From: Mycolicibacterium peregrinum
GTDB taxonomy: Bacteria; Actinomycetota; Actinomycetes; Mycobacteriales; Mycobacteriaceae
NCBI RefSeq assembly: GCF_001665625.1
Contig: NZ_LZSY01000159.1
Location: 39,282 to 103,281, forward strand
DNA length: 64,000 nt
Direction: 5' to 3'
The position numbers and the translations under genes were made by a program. The notes beneath the pieces are model-generated. The model did no database searches. It was not told the origin of the DNA and saw only the letters and a program-made list of their open reading frames with translations. Shown here piece by piece: positions 46,313-54,858 of the stretch (its first letter is position 1; every line of letters begins with the position of its first letter).

Positions 46313-46763
46313 TGGCGCGATCAGGTGAAAGCTCCCGTCCCCTTGGCGGCGCACGAAGGTCCACAACAACAACGATTGCGCAATCACGCGACATCACAAT
46401 GTTCGCTTGTCGGACGTCCCCCGGCGCCGTACCGGCATTTTCATCACGACCCCGGTCACTGATCCAGGTCGTGGGCACCCAGTGTCTGCAACACTGGCGT
46501 GACGTCCCGACCATACGCAACGACAAGCGATCTCGCACCCGTCACCTGTCAGAGCGTAGATCAGCACTTTCGGGTCGCCGTTCTGATCTACCCCGAATCA
46601 GCTGTGCCCACACGGATATCGGTGTGTACCTCATCTCACGCCTCCGTGATCCGCCCCACAAACTGTCGTAGCGGTAAACGCGTGAGTGGTCCGGCGTCAG
46701 TAGATTCGGCAGTACCGACCGACGATGTCCGCCATGGGACCACTGGCGGAGAAAGGCGTATCG
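46313..46763. other. Divergent regulatory region of the polysaccharide locus
   Basis: About 450 bp separating the leftward operon from the rightward acyltransferase, the longest gap in the window and clearly lower in GC. CAGTGT-CTGCA-ACACTG at 46480-46496 is a perfect 6-5-6 inverted repeat and a candidate operator. No credible ORF with ribosome site, RNA gene or mobile element was found. Confidence 0.55.
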
Positions 46764-47483
46764 ATGCTGGAAATGCTTTGCTGGCTTCTACTTCCGCCGT
46801 CGTCGTTCAAGAACCGGGTACTGCGGTTGTTCGGTCATCGAATCGCCGGCACCGCCAGAATCGGTCCGACCGTTGTCCGCAACGTCGGGCGTTTTGAGCT
46901 GGGCGAAGGCACTCGGATCGGAGCATTCAATGTGATCCGCGGGCTGGGGTGGGTGCGTTTCGACGACTACGCGGCGATGGAATCGTGGAATTGGATATCG
47001 GCACACCCCGCCTTCCAGCAACTCGACGCTCGGGCCGGGACGCTGTTCCTCGGCTACGGCGCGAAGCTGGGCAGCAGGCACTACGCGGACTGCTCCGGCA
47101 CGATCGTCGTCCGCGAGTACGCCGCGGTCGGCGGCAACCGGTGCCTCCTGCAGACCCACGAGCCCGATTTCGCCCACAAGCGCCAAACGGTCGGCCGGAT
47201 AACCGTCGGACACCATTCACTGGTCGGCAGCCGAGCGGTGATGCTGAAGGACAGCCACCTTCCCGATCAGTCGCTGCTGGCCGCCAATTCGACCCTGACC
47301 CGCGGGTCGACACCTGAGTCGAAGCGCGGGCTGTACGCCGGGTCGCCGGCCACCTGGAAGCGGGAGACTCAGGGTGAGTACTTTGACCGCGACACGCTCA
47401 GCATGACCGAACATGTGATCGACAGCCCCATGGGTGTGCTGCCCGAGGACCGTGCGCTCGACACCGGACCGTTCGGTCCCTGA
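46764..47483 (+). CDS. Hexapeptide acyltransferase (LbH)
   Basis: 239 aa from the ATG at 46764, with AAAGG about 8 bp upstream. Beta-helix repeats (TARIGPTVVRNVG, FELGEGTRIGAFNVI, GTIVVREYAAVGG, GRITVGHHSLVGSRAVM) and a loop histidine (QTHEPDF) near 135. The C-terminal ~40 residues are acidic and extra to the fold. Same class as WcaF/serine-acetyltransferase-like sugar O-acyltransferases; right border of the polysaccharide locus. Confidence 0.83.
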   Translation: MLEMLCWLLLPPSSFKNRVLRLFGHRIAGTARIGPTVVRNVGRFELGEGTRIGAFNVIRGLGWVRFDDYAAMESWNWISAHPAFQQLDARAGTLFLGYGAKLGSRHYADCSGTIVVREYAAVGGNRCLLQTHEPDFAHKRQTVGRITVGHHSLVGSRAVMLKDSHLPDQSLLAANSTLTRGSTPESKRGLYAGSPATWKRETQGEYFDRDTLSMTEHVIDSPMGVLPEDRALDTGPFGP

Positions 47484-47571
47484 CCGGCCTGCACGCCCCG
47501 CGAACCCATTTGCCCCATGCGTGGACACGTCTCAGTCCGGACGGAACGTGACGCGCGCCACGCCCACCTCT

Positions 47572-47602
47572 CTTAGACCAGTCTTAGGGTTACCGATAGC
47601 AT
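47572..47602 (+). promoter_or_regulatory. accD5 promoter region with CTTAG repeat
   Basis: CTTAG at 47572-47576 and 47583-47587, 11 bp apart, then a TAGCAT -10 box at 47597-47602 ending 8 bp before the ATG, so the mRNA is probably leaderless. The repeat would cover the -35 region. A related CTTAA/CTTAG pair precedes accA3. Confidence 0.5.
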
Positions 47603-47610
47603 CGTGACCC

Positions 47611-49239
47611 ATGACGAGCGTTACCGAGCCGTCCGCCGAGCACCAGGTGGACATCCACACCACTGCAGGCAAGCTGGCTGATCTCAAGAGGCGGGCCGAG
47701 GAGACGCTGCATCCTGTCGGCGAAGAAGCCGTGGAGAAGGTGCACGCCAAGGGCAAGCTGACGGCCCGAGAGCGCATCCTCGCGCTGCTCGACGAAGGTT
47801 CGTTCGTCGAGCTCGACGCGCTCGCCAAGCACCGCAGCACCAACTTCGGCCTGGAGAACAACCGGCCGCTGGGTGACGGTGTGATCACCGGCTACGGCAC
47901 CATCGACGGCCGCGACGTCTGCATCTTCAGCCAGGACGCCACCGTCTTCGGCGGCAGCCTCGGCGAGGTCTACGGCGAGAAGATCGTCAAGGTCCAGGAG
48001 CTGGCCATCAAGACCGGCCGCCCGCTGATCGGCATCAACGACGGCGCCGGCGCCCGCATCCAGGAGGGTGTGGTCTCCCTCGGCCTGTACAGCCGGATCT
48101 TCCACAACAACATCAAGGCCTCGGGTGTCATCCCGCAGATCTCGCTGATCATGGGCGCGGCGGCCGGTGGCCACGTGTACTCCCCCGCCTTGACCGACTT
48201 CATCGTCATGGTCGACCAGACCAGCCAGATGTTCATCACCGGCCCGGACGTCATCAAGACCGTCACCGGCGAGGACGTCACCATGGAGGAGCTGGGCGGC
48301 GCCCACACCCACATGGCCAAGTCCGGTACCGCGCACTACGTCGCCTCGGGTGAGCAGGACGCCTTCGAGTACGTCCGCGATCTGCTGAGCTACCTGCCCC
48401 CGAACAACTACGCCGAGCCGCCGCACTACCCGGTCGCACCGGCGCAGGGCTCGATCGAAGAGACCCTGACCGACGAGGACATCGAGCTCGACACGCTGAT
48501 CCCGGACTCCCCGAATCAGCCGTACGACATGCACGAGGTCATCACCCGCATCCTCGACGACGACGAGTTCCTCGAGGTGCAGGCCGGCTACGCGGGCAAC
48601 ATCGTGGTCGGCTTCGGCCGGGTCGACGGTCGCCCGGTGGGCATCGTGGCCAACCAGCCCACCCAGTTCGCGGGCTGCCTCGACATCAACGCCTCGGAGA
48701 AGGCCGCCCGGTTCATCCGGACGTGCGACTGCTTCAACATCCCGATCGTCCTGCTGGTCGACGTCCCAGGCTTCCTGCCCGGCACCGACCAGGAGTACAA
48801 CGGCATCATCCGCCGCGGCGCCAAGCTGCTCTACGCCTACGGTGAGGCCACGGTCGCCAAGGTCACCGTCATCACCCGCAAGTCCTACGGCGGCGCGTAC
48901 TGCGTGATGGGGTCCAAGGACATGGGCGCCGACGTGGTCGTCGCCTGGCCGACGGCTCAGATCGCCGTGATGGGCGCCTCGGGCGCGGTGGGCTTCGTCT
49001 ACCGTTCCCAGCTCAAGGACGCGGCCAAGAACGGCGAAGACGTCGATGCGCTGCGCCTGGAACTGCAGCAGACCTACGAGGACACTCTGGTCAACCCGTA
49101 CATCGCGGCGGAGCGCGGTTATGTCGACGCGGTCATCCCGCCGTCGCACACGCGCGGCTACGTGGCCAATGCGCTGCGACTGCTGGAGCGCAAGATCATC
49201 CAGATGCCGCCGAAGAAGCACGGGAACATTCCGCTGTGA
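47611..49239 (+). CDS. accD5: Propionyl-CoA carboxylase beta subunit AccD5
   Basis: 542 aa. Carboxyltransferase that makes methylmalonyl-CoA for multimethyl-branched lipids, working with AccA3 and AccE5. Two crotonase-like halves: N-terminal with the acyl-CoA-binding NDGAGARIQEGV and GAAAGGHVYSPALTDF; C-terminal with LVDVPGFLPGTDQEYNGIIRRGAKLLYAY and KSYGGAYCVMGSK. Overlaps accE5 by 4 bp (GTGA). Confidence 0.97.
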   Translation: MTSVTEPSAEHQVDIHTTAGKLADLKRRAEETLHPVGEEAVEKVHAKGKLTARERILALLDEGSFVELDALAKHRSTNFGLENNRPLGDGVITGYGTIDGRDVCIFSQDATVFGGSLGEVYGEKIVKVQELAIKTGRPLIGINDGAGARIQEGVVSLGLYSRIFHNNIKASGVIPQISLIMGAAAGGHVYSPALTDFIVMVDQTSQMFITGPDVIKTVTGEDVTMEELGGAHTHMAKSGTAHYVASGEQDAFEYVRDLLSYLPPNNYAEPPHYPVAPAQGSIEETLTDEDIELDTLIPDSPNQPYDMHEVITRILDDDEFLEVQAGYAGNIVVGFGRVDGRPVGIVANQPTQFAGCLDINASEKAARFIRTCDCFNIPIVLLVDVPGFLPGTDQEYNGIIRRGAKLLYAYGEATVAKVTVITRKSYGGAYCVMGSKDMGADVVVAWPTAQIAVMGASGAVGFVYRSQLKDAAKNGEDVDALRLELQQTYEDTLVNPYIAAERGYVDAVIPPSHTRGYVANALRLLERKIIQMPPKKHGNIPL

Positions 49240-49529
49240 GCGAGGCGAACGATTCAACCGCTGTGAGCGAGGCGACTGTGGCCGACGAAACCGCCACCGA
49301 AGAGGTCAAGGCCGACCACGAGGCACACATCAAGGTGCTGCGTGGTGAGCCCACCGACGAGGACATGGCGGCGCTGATGGCCGTCCTCAGTGCCGCCGGT
49401 GGCGGCGGCGACGCCGGCCCCGTGGTGCGGGAGCGCAACCTGTGGGGCCACCCGGTGGACAAGCTGCGCTACTCGATCTACAGCTGGCAGCGGGTGACGC
49501 TGCTGGAGCGCACCCACATGCGGCGCTAG
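49236..49529 (+). CDS. accE5: Acyl-CoA carboxylase epsilon subunit AccE5
   Basis: 97 aa. Small protein that stabilises the AccA3-AccD5 complex. The C-terminal core (HIKVLRGEPTDEDMAALMAVL; YSWQRVTLLERTHMR) is conserved; the N-terminal ~28 residues are acidic and disordered. The first 13 bp of the gene recur 27 bp later, giving a second GTG (49263) as an alternative start. Confidence 0.93.
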   Translation: MSEANDSTAVSEATVADETATEEVKADHEAHIKVLRGEPTDEDMAALMAVLSAAGGGGDAGPVVRERNLWGHPVDKLRYSIYSWQRVTLLERTHMRR

Positions 49530-49537
49530 TGGGCCGT

Positions 49538-49559
49538 TGATGAGCGCTTGCGCGAAGAA
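49538..49559 (+). repeat. 22-bp repeat upstream of a start codon, copy 2
   Basis: Identical to 30335-30356 (other strand). It occupies the accE5-maf gap and ends 13 bp before the maf ATG. Both copies follow a stop codon within a same-strand gene pair and precede the next start. Confidence 0.8.
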
Positions 49560-49572
49560 GAGACAGCACTGA

Positions 49573-50211
49573 ATGACCCGGGTCGTCCTGGGTTCGGCAT
49601 CGACGGGCCGGCTTGGCGTTCTGCGCCAGGCCGGCCTCGATCCGTTGGTGGTGGTGTCGGGTGTCGACGAGGACGCCGTCATCGCGTCATTGGCCGATGC
49701 GCCGCCCGAGCGCGTCGTGAGTGCCCTGGCCGCAGCCAAGGCAGACGAGGTGCTCACCCATGTACCGGCCGCCGTCTCCGCGGACTGCGTCGTCATCGGT
49801 TGTGACTCGATGCTGTTTCTCGACGGACGCTTGTGCGGCAAGCCCGGGGATGTCGATACCGCGCGGCAGCAATGGCAGGCCATGGCGGGCCGGACGGCCC
49901 AGCTGTACTCCGGTCATGCCGTACTCGTGGTCCGCGACGGCGCCGTCACCCACCGGCTGGCCGATACCGGTGTCACCGCAGTGCATTTCGGCTCGCCGAC
50001 GGAATCAGATCTGGAAGCCTACCTGCGCAGCGGCGAACCACTCGGTGTGGCAGGCGGATTCACGCTCGACGGGCTGGGTGGCTGGTTCGTCGAAGGTATC
50101 GAGGGCGATCCGTCCAACGTGATCGGGCTGAGCCTCCCGCTGCTGCGCCGGATGCTCGCCGAGTGCGGCCTGTCCGTCGCACGACTCTGGGAGGCTTCGG
50201 CGCAGCTCTGA
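49573..50211 (+). CDS. maf: Maf-family nucleotide pyrophosphatase
   Basis: 212 aa. Hydrolyses non-canonical or pyrimidine nucleoside triphosphates. N-terminal substrate loop LGSASTGRLGVLRQAG at residues ~5-20 and catalytic block GCDSMLFLDGRLCGKPGD near 76-93. Follows accE5 by 43 bp as in Rv3281-Rv3282. Confidence 0.92.
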   Translation: MTRVVLGSASTGRLGVLRQAGLDPLVVVSGVDEDAVIASLADAPPERVVSALAAAKADEVLTHVPAAVSADCVVIGCDSMLFLDGRLCGKPGDVDTARQQWQAMAGRTAQLYSGHAVLVVRDGAVTHRLADTGVTAVHFGSPTESDLEAYLRSGEPLGVAGGFTLDGLGGWFVEGIEGDPSNVIGLSLPLLRRMLAECGLSVARLWEASAQL

Positions 50212-50253
50212 AGGCCGAGGGGCGCCCTCACAGCCCGGGGGGGGGTGAAACCC

Positions 50254-51363
50254 TCATGCCGGGCGTGCGACCCGCCTTCTTCTGGCCGTGCGAGCTGCGG
50301 CGATCCGCACGACCTCCTTCGACGCCCGCCGGATCAGCTCCATCTCGACGCGCTCGACACGCTGACGCCGACCGGCCCCGATCGTCTTGGCTCCGGCGGA
50401 GAGCCGGTGCACCCACGCGTCGGGTTCGATCAACGCCGTCTCCCACGCCTGCGCGTCGCGCCAGTCGTCCAGGCCGACCGCGGTGGCCTCGCAGCGCAGG
50501 GCTGCACCGAGTTCGCGATCGAGAAGTTGGCGCACCGCATCGGCGCCCCGCCACGGATCGTTGATCAGCCAAGAATGGTAGGCGCCGGGTATCCGGTACA
50601 GCGTCGCGTCGGCCTCATCCGCCAGTTCCACCGCGCACTCGAACGGCACTATGCCGTCGCTTTCCCCGTGCAGCACCATCGTCGGGACCTCCCGATCCCG
50701 CAACTTTCGCAGTAGGGAGCCGCATTTGTCGGATCGCATCAAGGCGCGCGCGGCGCCGACGAAACCGGTGTGCGGCAGCATCTTGCCCATCGACACCGCG
50801 GTCAGCATTCGCAGGTATCGGTTGACGGCGGCCACTTTCATCCAGATCGGGTCGCGATACATGTCGGAGACGGCTCCGGCCACGGCGCGCATCATCAGCC
50901 GCGGTGACCGCATGGTCGTCTCAAGGGCGGCGTCGAACGACGCCCCTGCCGCAGCGTCGATGAGTAGCGCCGCAAGTACTCGGTCGGGTGCGATCGCGGC
51001 GAGTTGTATGACTATCCGGCCGCCCATCGAATGACCGGCGAGGACGGCACGCCGAATACCGAGTACATCGAGCGTGCGCAACACCAAATCAGTGCGGTCG
51101 TTCAATTCATCTGCCTCACAAGGCAAATCGACAGTGTCTCCATGCCCGGCAACGTCGATCGCCACGACGAGAAATCCGAGTGCGGCGATACGGTTGAGCA
51201 ATCGCAGGTAATGCCGCCGGTTGAGGCCGAGGCCGTGCAGGAAGACCATGGGCACGCCGTGGCCCCCGATCGAGACCCCGACCTGGAGGCCATCGTCGAG
51301 TTCGAGCACGTGATGCTCGAAGCGCACCCTTCGTCCCGCGAGATCGGTTGCCACCGCGTCCAT
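50254..51363 (-). CDS. Alpha/beta hydrolase
   Basis: 369 aa from the ATG at 51363, preceded by GGAG. Oxyanion HGLGLN near residue 42, nucleophile elbow GHSMGG near 112, acid HGESDG near 240 and catalytic His in GAYHSWLINDP near 268. The last ~75 residues (basic, Arg-rich tail) extend past the fold. Substrate unknown. Converges with maf. Confidence 0.85.
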   Translation of the reverse strand: MDAVATDLAGRRVRFEHHVLELDDGLQVGVSIGGHGVPMVFLHGLGLNRRHYLRLLNRIAALGFLVVAIDVAGHGDTVDLPCEADELNDRTDLVLRTLDVLGIRRAVLAGHSMGGRIVIQLAAIAPDRVLAALLIDAAAGASFDAALETTMRSPRLMMRAVAGAVSDMYRDPIWMKVAAVNRYLRMLTAVSMGKMLPHTGFVGAARALMRSDKCGSLLRKLRDREVPTMVLHGESDGIVPFECAVELADEADATLYRIPGAYHSWLINDPWRGADAVRQLLDRELGAALRCEATAVGLDDWRDAQAWETALIEPDAWVHRLSAGAKTIGAGRRQRVERVEMELIRRASKEVVRIAAARTARRRRVARPA

Positions 51364-51547
51364 CCCGGCTCCTTCGTTTTGGAGCGGGTGTACCCCGACA
51401 GGGCATTTGCAAACCTGATGGACGAGAACCGCCGCCACAGCACCTACCCGAGTAGCCTCATGCGTTGGGGCTCAATGTAGTTCCGTTCTACGCCACCGCC
51501 CCCTGGCAATCAGCCCACCCGGACGCGAGCTCGGTAGTCGACCTTGC

Positions 51548-52237
51548 TCATCCGCCCGCTGCCGGCCGCGGCGGGTTCATGACGTTGGGCGATTCGGTGT
51601 GCAGGCGCTCGACTGTCGGCTTCAGCTTCATCCCGGCCGGAAGGCCTGAGCTCGCCGGGTAGATCGTGACTCGCCAGATGCTGTTGAGATCGTTCGCGGT
51701 GAAACAGGTCTTGTCCAGACACGGCACGCATTGCTGGTTCGGGCCGCACCCGTCGGCGACGGGAATTCCCAGTTTGTTGATGATGCGATAGATGTTCTCC
51801 GTATTGCCACCCACCAATGCGGTGCTACCCGCCGGAAGGTCTGTCACGGCTTGAGCTATCGGCGCCGCCGCCGCTTCGGCCGGGGTGCCCGGATCACTGT
51901 TGGGCAGCTGCACGACCGGCAACCCGAGCGGACCCGCGGTATAAGACACCGTCTGCTTCGATCGCAATGCGCTGGATGAATAGACGTTGGTGAAACTGAC
52001 ATCGCGCAGCACGGCGGCGACGGCCTTGCCGTGATGGATCCCGTTGGCGGACAACGGCATGGTTGGGTCACTGAACACGGGCTCTCCGTGCTCGACGATG
52101 TAAACCACGATGGGTCCTCGATCCGGGGCCGCGTTCGCGACCCCTGCCCCACCAGCCAGGAACAGCCCACACACGAGCGCGATGGCCGTTGCGATTCTGC
52201 GGGCGGTCGCGGTTGCTCGGTTCGATCTTCCAGTCAT
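51548..52237 (-). CDS. Secreted histidine-phosphatase-like protein, degenerate active site
   Basis: 229 aa. Signal peptide at ~1-37 (hydrophobic core, ANAAP cleavage-like). The rest follows the histidine phosphatase fold: EHG at 49-51 where RHG is expected, R92 kept in SSALRSKQT, and VGGNT near 142-146 where family members have V(G)HSNT. Loss of the RHG arginine and the second histidine argues against phosphatase activity. Two CxxC-like cysteine pairs lie near 175-190. Confidence 0.75.
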   Translation of the reverse strand: MTGRSNRATATARRIATAIALVCGLFLAGGAGVANAAPDRGPIVVYIVEHGEPVFSDPTMPLSANGIHHGKAVAAVLRDVSFTNVYSSSALRSKQTVSYTAGPLGLPVVQLPNSDPGTPAEAAAAPIAQAVTDLPAGSTALVGGNTENIYRIINKLGIPVADGCGPNQQCVPCLDKTCFTANDLNSIWRVTIYPASSGLPAGMKLKPTVERLHTESPNVMNPPRPAAGG

Positions 52238-52472
52238 CGATCGACCTTCCAGTTCGCAATCTCACGGAACTCGGTTGCCGCCTTGCCATTTGGCTGACGC
52301 TGGCGAGCAAGCTTGCCGATGGCTCGCCGTCCGTCGCATGCAAAATCCCACTGACCGGAACCGCCTACCCTTGTTACCGGTGATGCAGCAGTGACCAAAC
52401 TGCAACCTTTCGAATGGCGGCACGCCGTGCCGATGTCCCGAATAGTCTCAACCTCGGGTTGACACTGGGCCG

Positions 52473-52700
52473 ATGCCAGTCGAAGAAACAATGTGGGATG
52501 TTCGCGTAGCACGCGACTTCGAGACCTGCGATCTGGAGCGGCTGCGCGCCGCATTCGCCGACATCATCTCCAAGCGCCTGTCTCCCGGCAAGCGTCTGCT
52601 GCGCGTGGTGACCTGGTCTCAGAACGGCGGCTCACTGTTCCGCGCCAACAACGGCGCCCGCCGATTCGCCGTGGCCTACGAGGTGGCGTTCACCGCGTGA
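52473..52700 (+). CDS. Small hypothetical protein
   Basis: 75 aa, with a second ATG at 52491 that has a slightly better ribosome site. Codon use matches the neighbours and the product is compact alpha/beta with no membrane segment or signal. It converges with the DUF6199-type gene with 1 bp between stops. No family was recognised. Confidence 0.5.
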   Translation: MPVEETMWDVRVARDFETCDLERLRAAFADIISKRLSPGKRLLRVVTWSQNGGSLFRANNGARRFAVAYEVAFTA

Positions 52701-52701
52701 C

Positions 52702-53436
52702 TCACCGCCTGGGCGGCGCGTCGAGTTTCGGCACCGCGTTGCCGGGCTTGGCAGGCACGAGAACCGTCCCGTGCGGGTCGACGATGGGCGAGTCGGTGAC
52801 CAACTGCACCCCCGGATCCACATAGATGGGCTGCGTCTCGATCTCGGTCGACTCCGCGATATCGCGGGTGCTACACGCGTCGGACGCGGCGCTGTCGACC
52901 TGTGGCACATCAGGCTCCCAGCTCAGGTAGGCCGTGATCGGCGCCGGATTGACGCCTCCGGGCGCAAACCGGCTGACGTGGGTCACGCACTGGTAGCGGC
53001 CCTTCGGGTTGTGCATGAACTCTTTGAAGCCACTTTGAAACACGTTCGGCGGTTGCAGGTAATACACCTCAAGGACCCGTGACGCCCCTTGCGGCTTCTC
53101 CACATAGCCGATGATCGGAAGCGCCCCACGATTCTCCGGCGGCGGTGGCTTGTACGCCGCCACCGCCGCGTCCCAGTCGTCTTTCTTCTTCTGCTCGGCC
53201 TCGGCCTCGGTCTTGTCGCGGTCCGTCGACCACGCCAGCCAGGCCAAGATGAGCGCTGCGACGATGACGAACAAGCCGCCGAGGGCCTGCATGCCGTAGC
53301 CGGCTTCACTGGGTTCGTTGGCATCGGGATTCTTGTATTTCCACGATTCGGTGGCCCACCAGATCTTCCTCGGCCGTAGCAGCATGAACAGGCCCAGCGG
53401 GATACCGATGACAAGGCAGAGGATCGCAAGCGCCAC
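52702..53436 (-). CDS. DUF6199-type membrane protein, paralogue 1
   Basis: 244 aa from the GTG at 53436 (upstream extension to 53478 possible). Two transmembrane helices (~1-20 and ~48-66) flank the motif RPRKIWWATESWKYKNPDANEPSEAGYG, then a charged linker (~70-90) and an extracytoplasmic domain with two cysteines. Clearly paralogous to the gene at 54859-55587 in motif, order and PGN(A/I)VPKL ending. Function unknown. Confidence 0.78.
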   Translation of the reverse strand: MALAILCLVIGIPLGLFMLLRPRKIWWATESWKYKNPDANEPSEAGYGMQALGGLFVIVAALILAWLAWSTDRDKTEAEAEQKKKDDWDAAVAAYKPPPPENRGALPIIGYVEKPQGASRVLEVYYLQPPNVFQSGFKEFMHNPKGRYQCVTHVSRFAPGGVNPAPITAYLSWEPDVPQVDSAASDACSTRDIAESTEIETQPIYVDPGVQLVTDSPIVDPHGTVLVPAKPGNAVPKLDAPPRR

Positions 53437-53539
53437 GACAAGCAGCCTAAGGCCGCACAACGGGCCCCGATGCGGCAATCCGCGCCGGTCACCGACACTG
53501 CCACACCGCGAATATCCGGACCGACGGTACGCTCATGGT

Positions 53540-54439
53540 GTGCCGCTGCCTGCTGATCCCAGCCCCACTCTTGCCGAGTACGCCCATCCGGAGCGCCTGG
53601 TCACCGCCGACTGGCTGGCCAGCAACCTGGGTCGGCCCGGCTTGGCCATCGTCGAATCCGACGAGGATGTCCTCCTCTACGACACCGGCCACATCCCCGG
53701 TGCGGTCAAGATCGACTGGCATCTCGACCTCAATGACCCCAATGTGCGCGATTACATCAACGGTGAGCAGTTCGCCGAGCTGATGGACCGCAAGGGCATC
53801 GGCCGCGACGACACCGTCGTCATCTACGGCGACAAGAGCAACTGGTGGGCGGCCTACGCCCTATGGGTGTTCACCCTGTTCGGCCACCCCGACGTGCGCC
53901 TGCTCGACGGCGGCCGCGACCTGTGGGTTTCCCACGGCCGCGACACCACGCTCGAGGTACCCACCCGCCAGTCCAGCGGCTATCCGGTCGTGGAGCGCAA
54001 CGACGCCCCGATCCGGGCCTACCGCAACGACGTGCTGGACATCCTCGGCAAGCAGCCGCTGATCGACGTCCGCTCGCCTCAGGAGTACACCGGCGAACGC
54101 ACCCACATGCCCGACTACCCGGAAGAGGGCGCGCTTCGCGGCGGGCACATTCCGACCGCGAAGTCGATCCCATGGGCCAAGGCTGCCCGGGACAGCGGCC
54201 AGTTCCGCAGTCGCGCCGAGCTTGAGGAGCTCTACGGCTTCCTCAAGCCGTCCGACGGCGTGACCCCGGAGACAGTCGTCTACTGCCGCATCGGTGAGCG
54301 CTCCAGCCACACCTGGTTCGTGCTGACGCACCTGCTCGGGCTTCCCGGGGTGCGCAACTACGACGGATCGTGGACCGAGTGGGGTAATGCCGTGCGGGTC
54401 CCGGTGGCTGTCGGACCGGATCCGGGCGAAGCTCCGTGA
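53540..54439 (+). CDS. sseA: Thiosulfate/3-mercaptopyruvate sulfurtransferase SseA
   Basis: 299 aa from the GTG at 53540. Two rhodanese domains: inactive N-terminal (~15-140; YDTGHIPGAVKIDW) and catalytic C-terminal with the loop CRIGERS (Cys near 254). Transfers sulfane sulfur to acceptors. Overlaps the SufE-like gene by GTGA, matching Rv3283-Rv3284. Confidence 0.93.
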   Translation: MPLPADPSPTLAEYAHPERLVTADWLASNLGRPGLAIVESDEDVLLYDTGHIPGAVKIDWHLDLNDPNVRDYINGEQFAELMDRKGIGRDDTVVIYGDKSNWWAAYALWVFTLFGHPDVRLLDGGRDLWVSHGRDTTLEVPTRQSSGYPVVERNDAPIRAYRNDVLDILGKQPLIDVRSPQEYTGERTHMPDYPEEGALRGGHIPTAKSIPWAKAARDSGQFRSRAELEELYGFLKPSDGVTPETVVYCRIGERSSHTWFVLTHLLGLPGVRNYDGSWTEWGNAVRVPVAVGPDPGEAP

Positions 54440-54852
54440 CCATGCCGGCCGCCCTGGCCGAGGTTGTCTCCGACTTCCAGGAGGTGGCCGGCCAGGACAA
54501 GTTGCAGCTGTTGCTGGAGTTTGCCAACGAGCTGCCGCCCTTGCCGGCTCATCTTGAGGAAGCGGCGATGGAGCCGGTTCCGGAGTGCCAGTCCCCGTTG
54601 TTCCTCGATGTCGACGCGTCCGACCGGGGGAAGGTGCGGCTGTACTTCAGCGCTCCCCCGGAGGCTCCTACGACGCGCGGCTTCGCCGCGATCCTGGCCA
54701 CCGGTCTGGATGGTCAGTCCGCCGATGACATCTTGGCGGTGCCCGACGACTTCTACACCGCGCTGGGCCTGGCGGCGTTGATCAGCCCGCTGCGGCTACG
54801 CGGTATGTCGGCGATGCTGACGCGGATCAAGCGGCGGCTGCGCGGCGCCTGA
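54436..54852 (+). CDS. SufE family protein
   Basis: 138 aa, GTG start. SufE fold with the conserved sulfur-accepting cysteine in VPECQSPLFLDV near residue 51. Probably accepts sulfur from SseA or SufS for iron-sulfur assembly. Coupled to sseA by a 4-bp overlap. Confidence 0.9.
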   Translation: MTMPAALAEVVSDFQEVAGQDKLQLLLEFANELPPLPAHLEEAAMEPVPECQSPLFLDVDASDRGKVRLYFSAPPEAPTTRGFAAILATGLDGQSADDILAVPDDFYTALGLAALISPLRLRGMSAMLTRIKRRLRGA

Positions 54853-54858
54853 GCGGCG

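Noticed and set aside
47590..49257. 555-aa open frame antisense to accD5
   Set aside because: A shadow of the very GC-rich, strongly biased accD5 codons; its translation is a low-complexity His/Asp/Val/Gly mix without family similarity.
50233..50247. G-run downstream of maf as a possible frameshift or error
   Set aside because: It lies between convergent stop codons and disrupts no gene.
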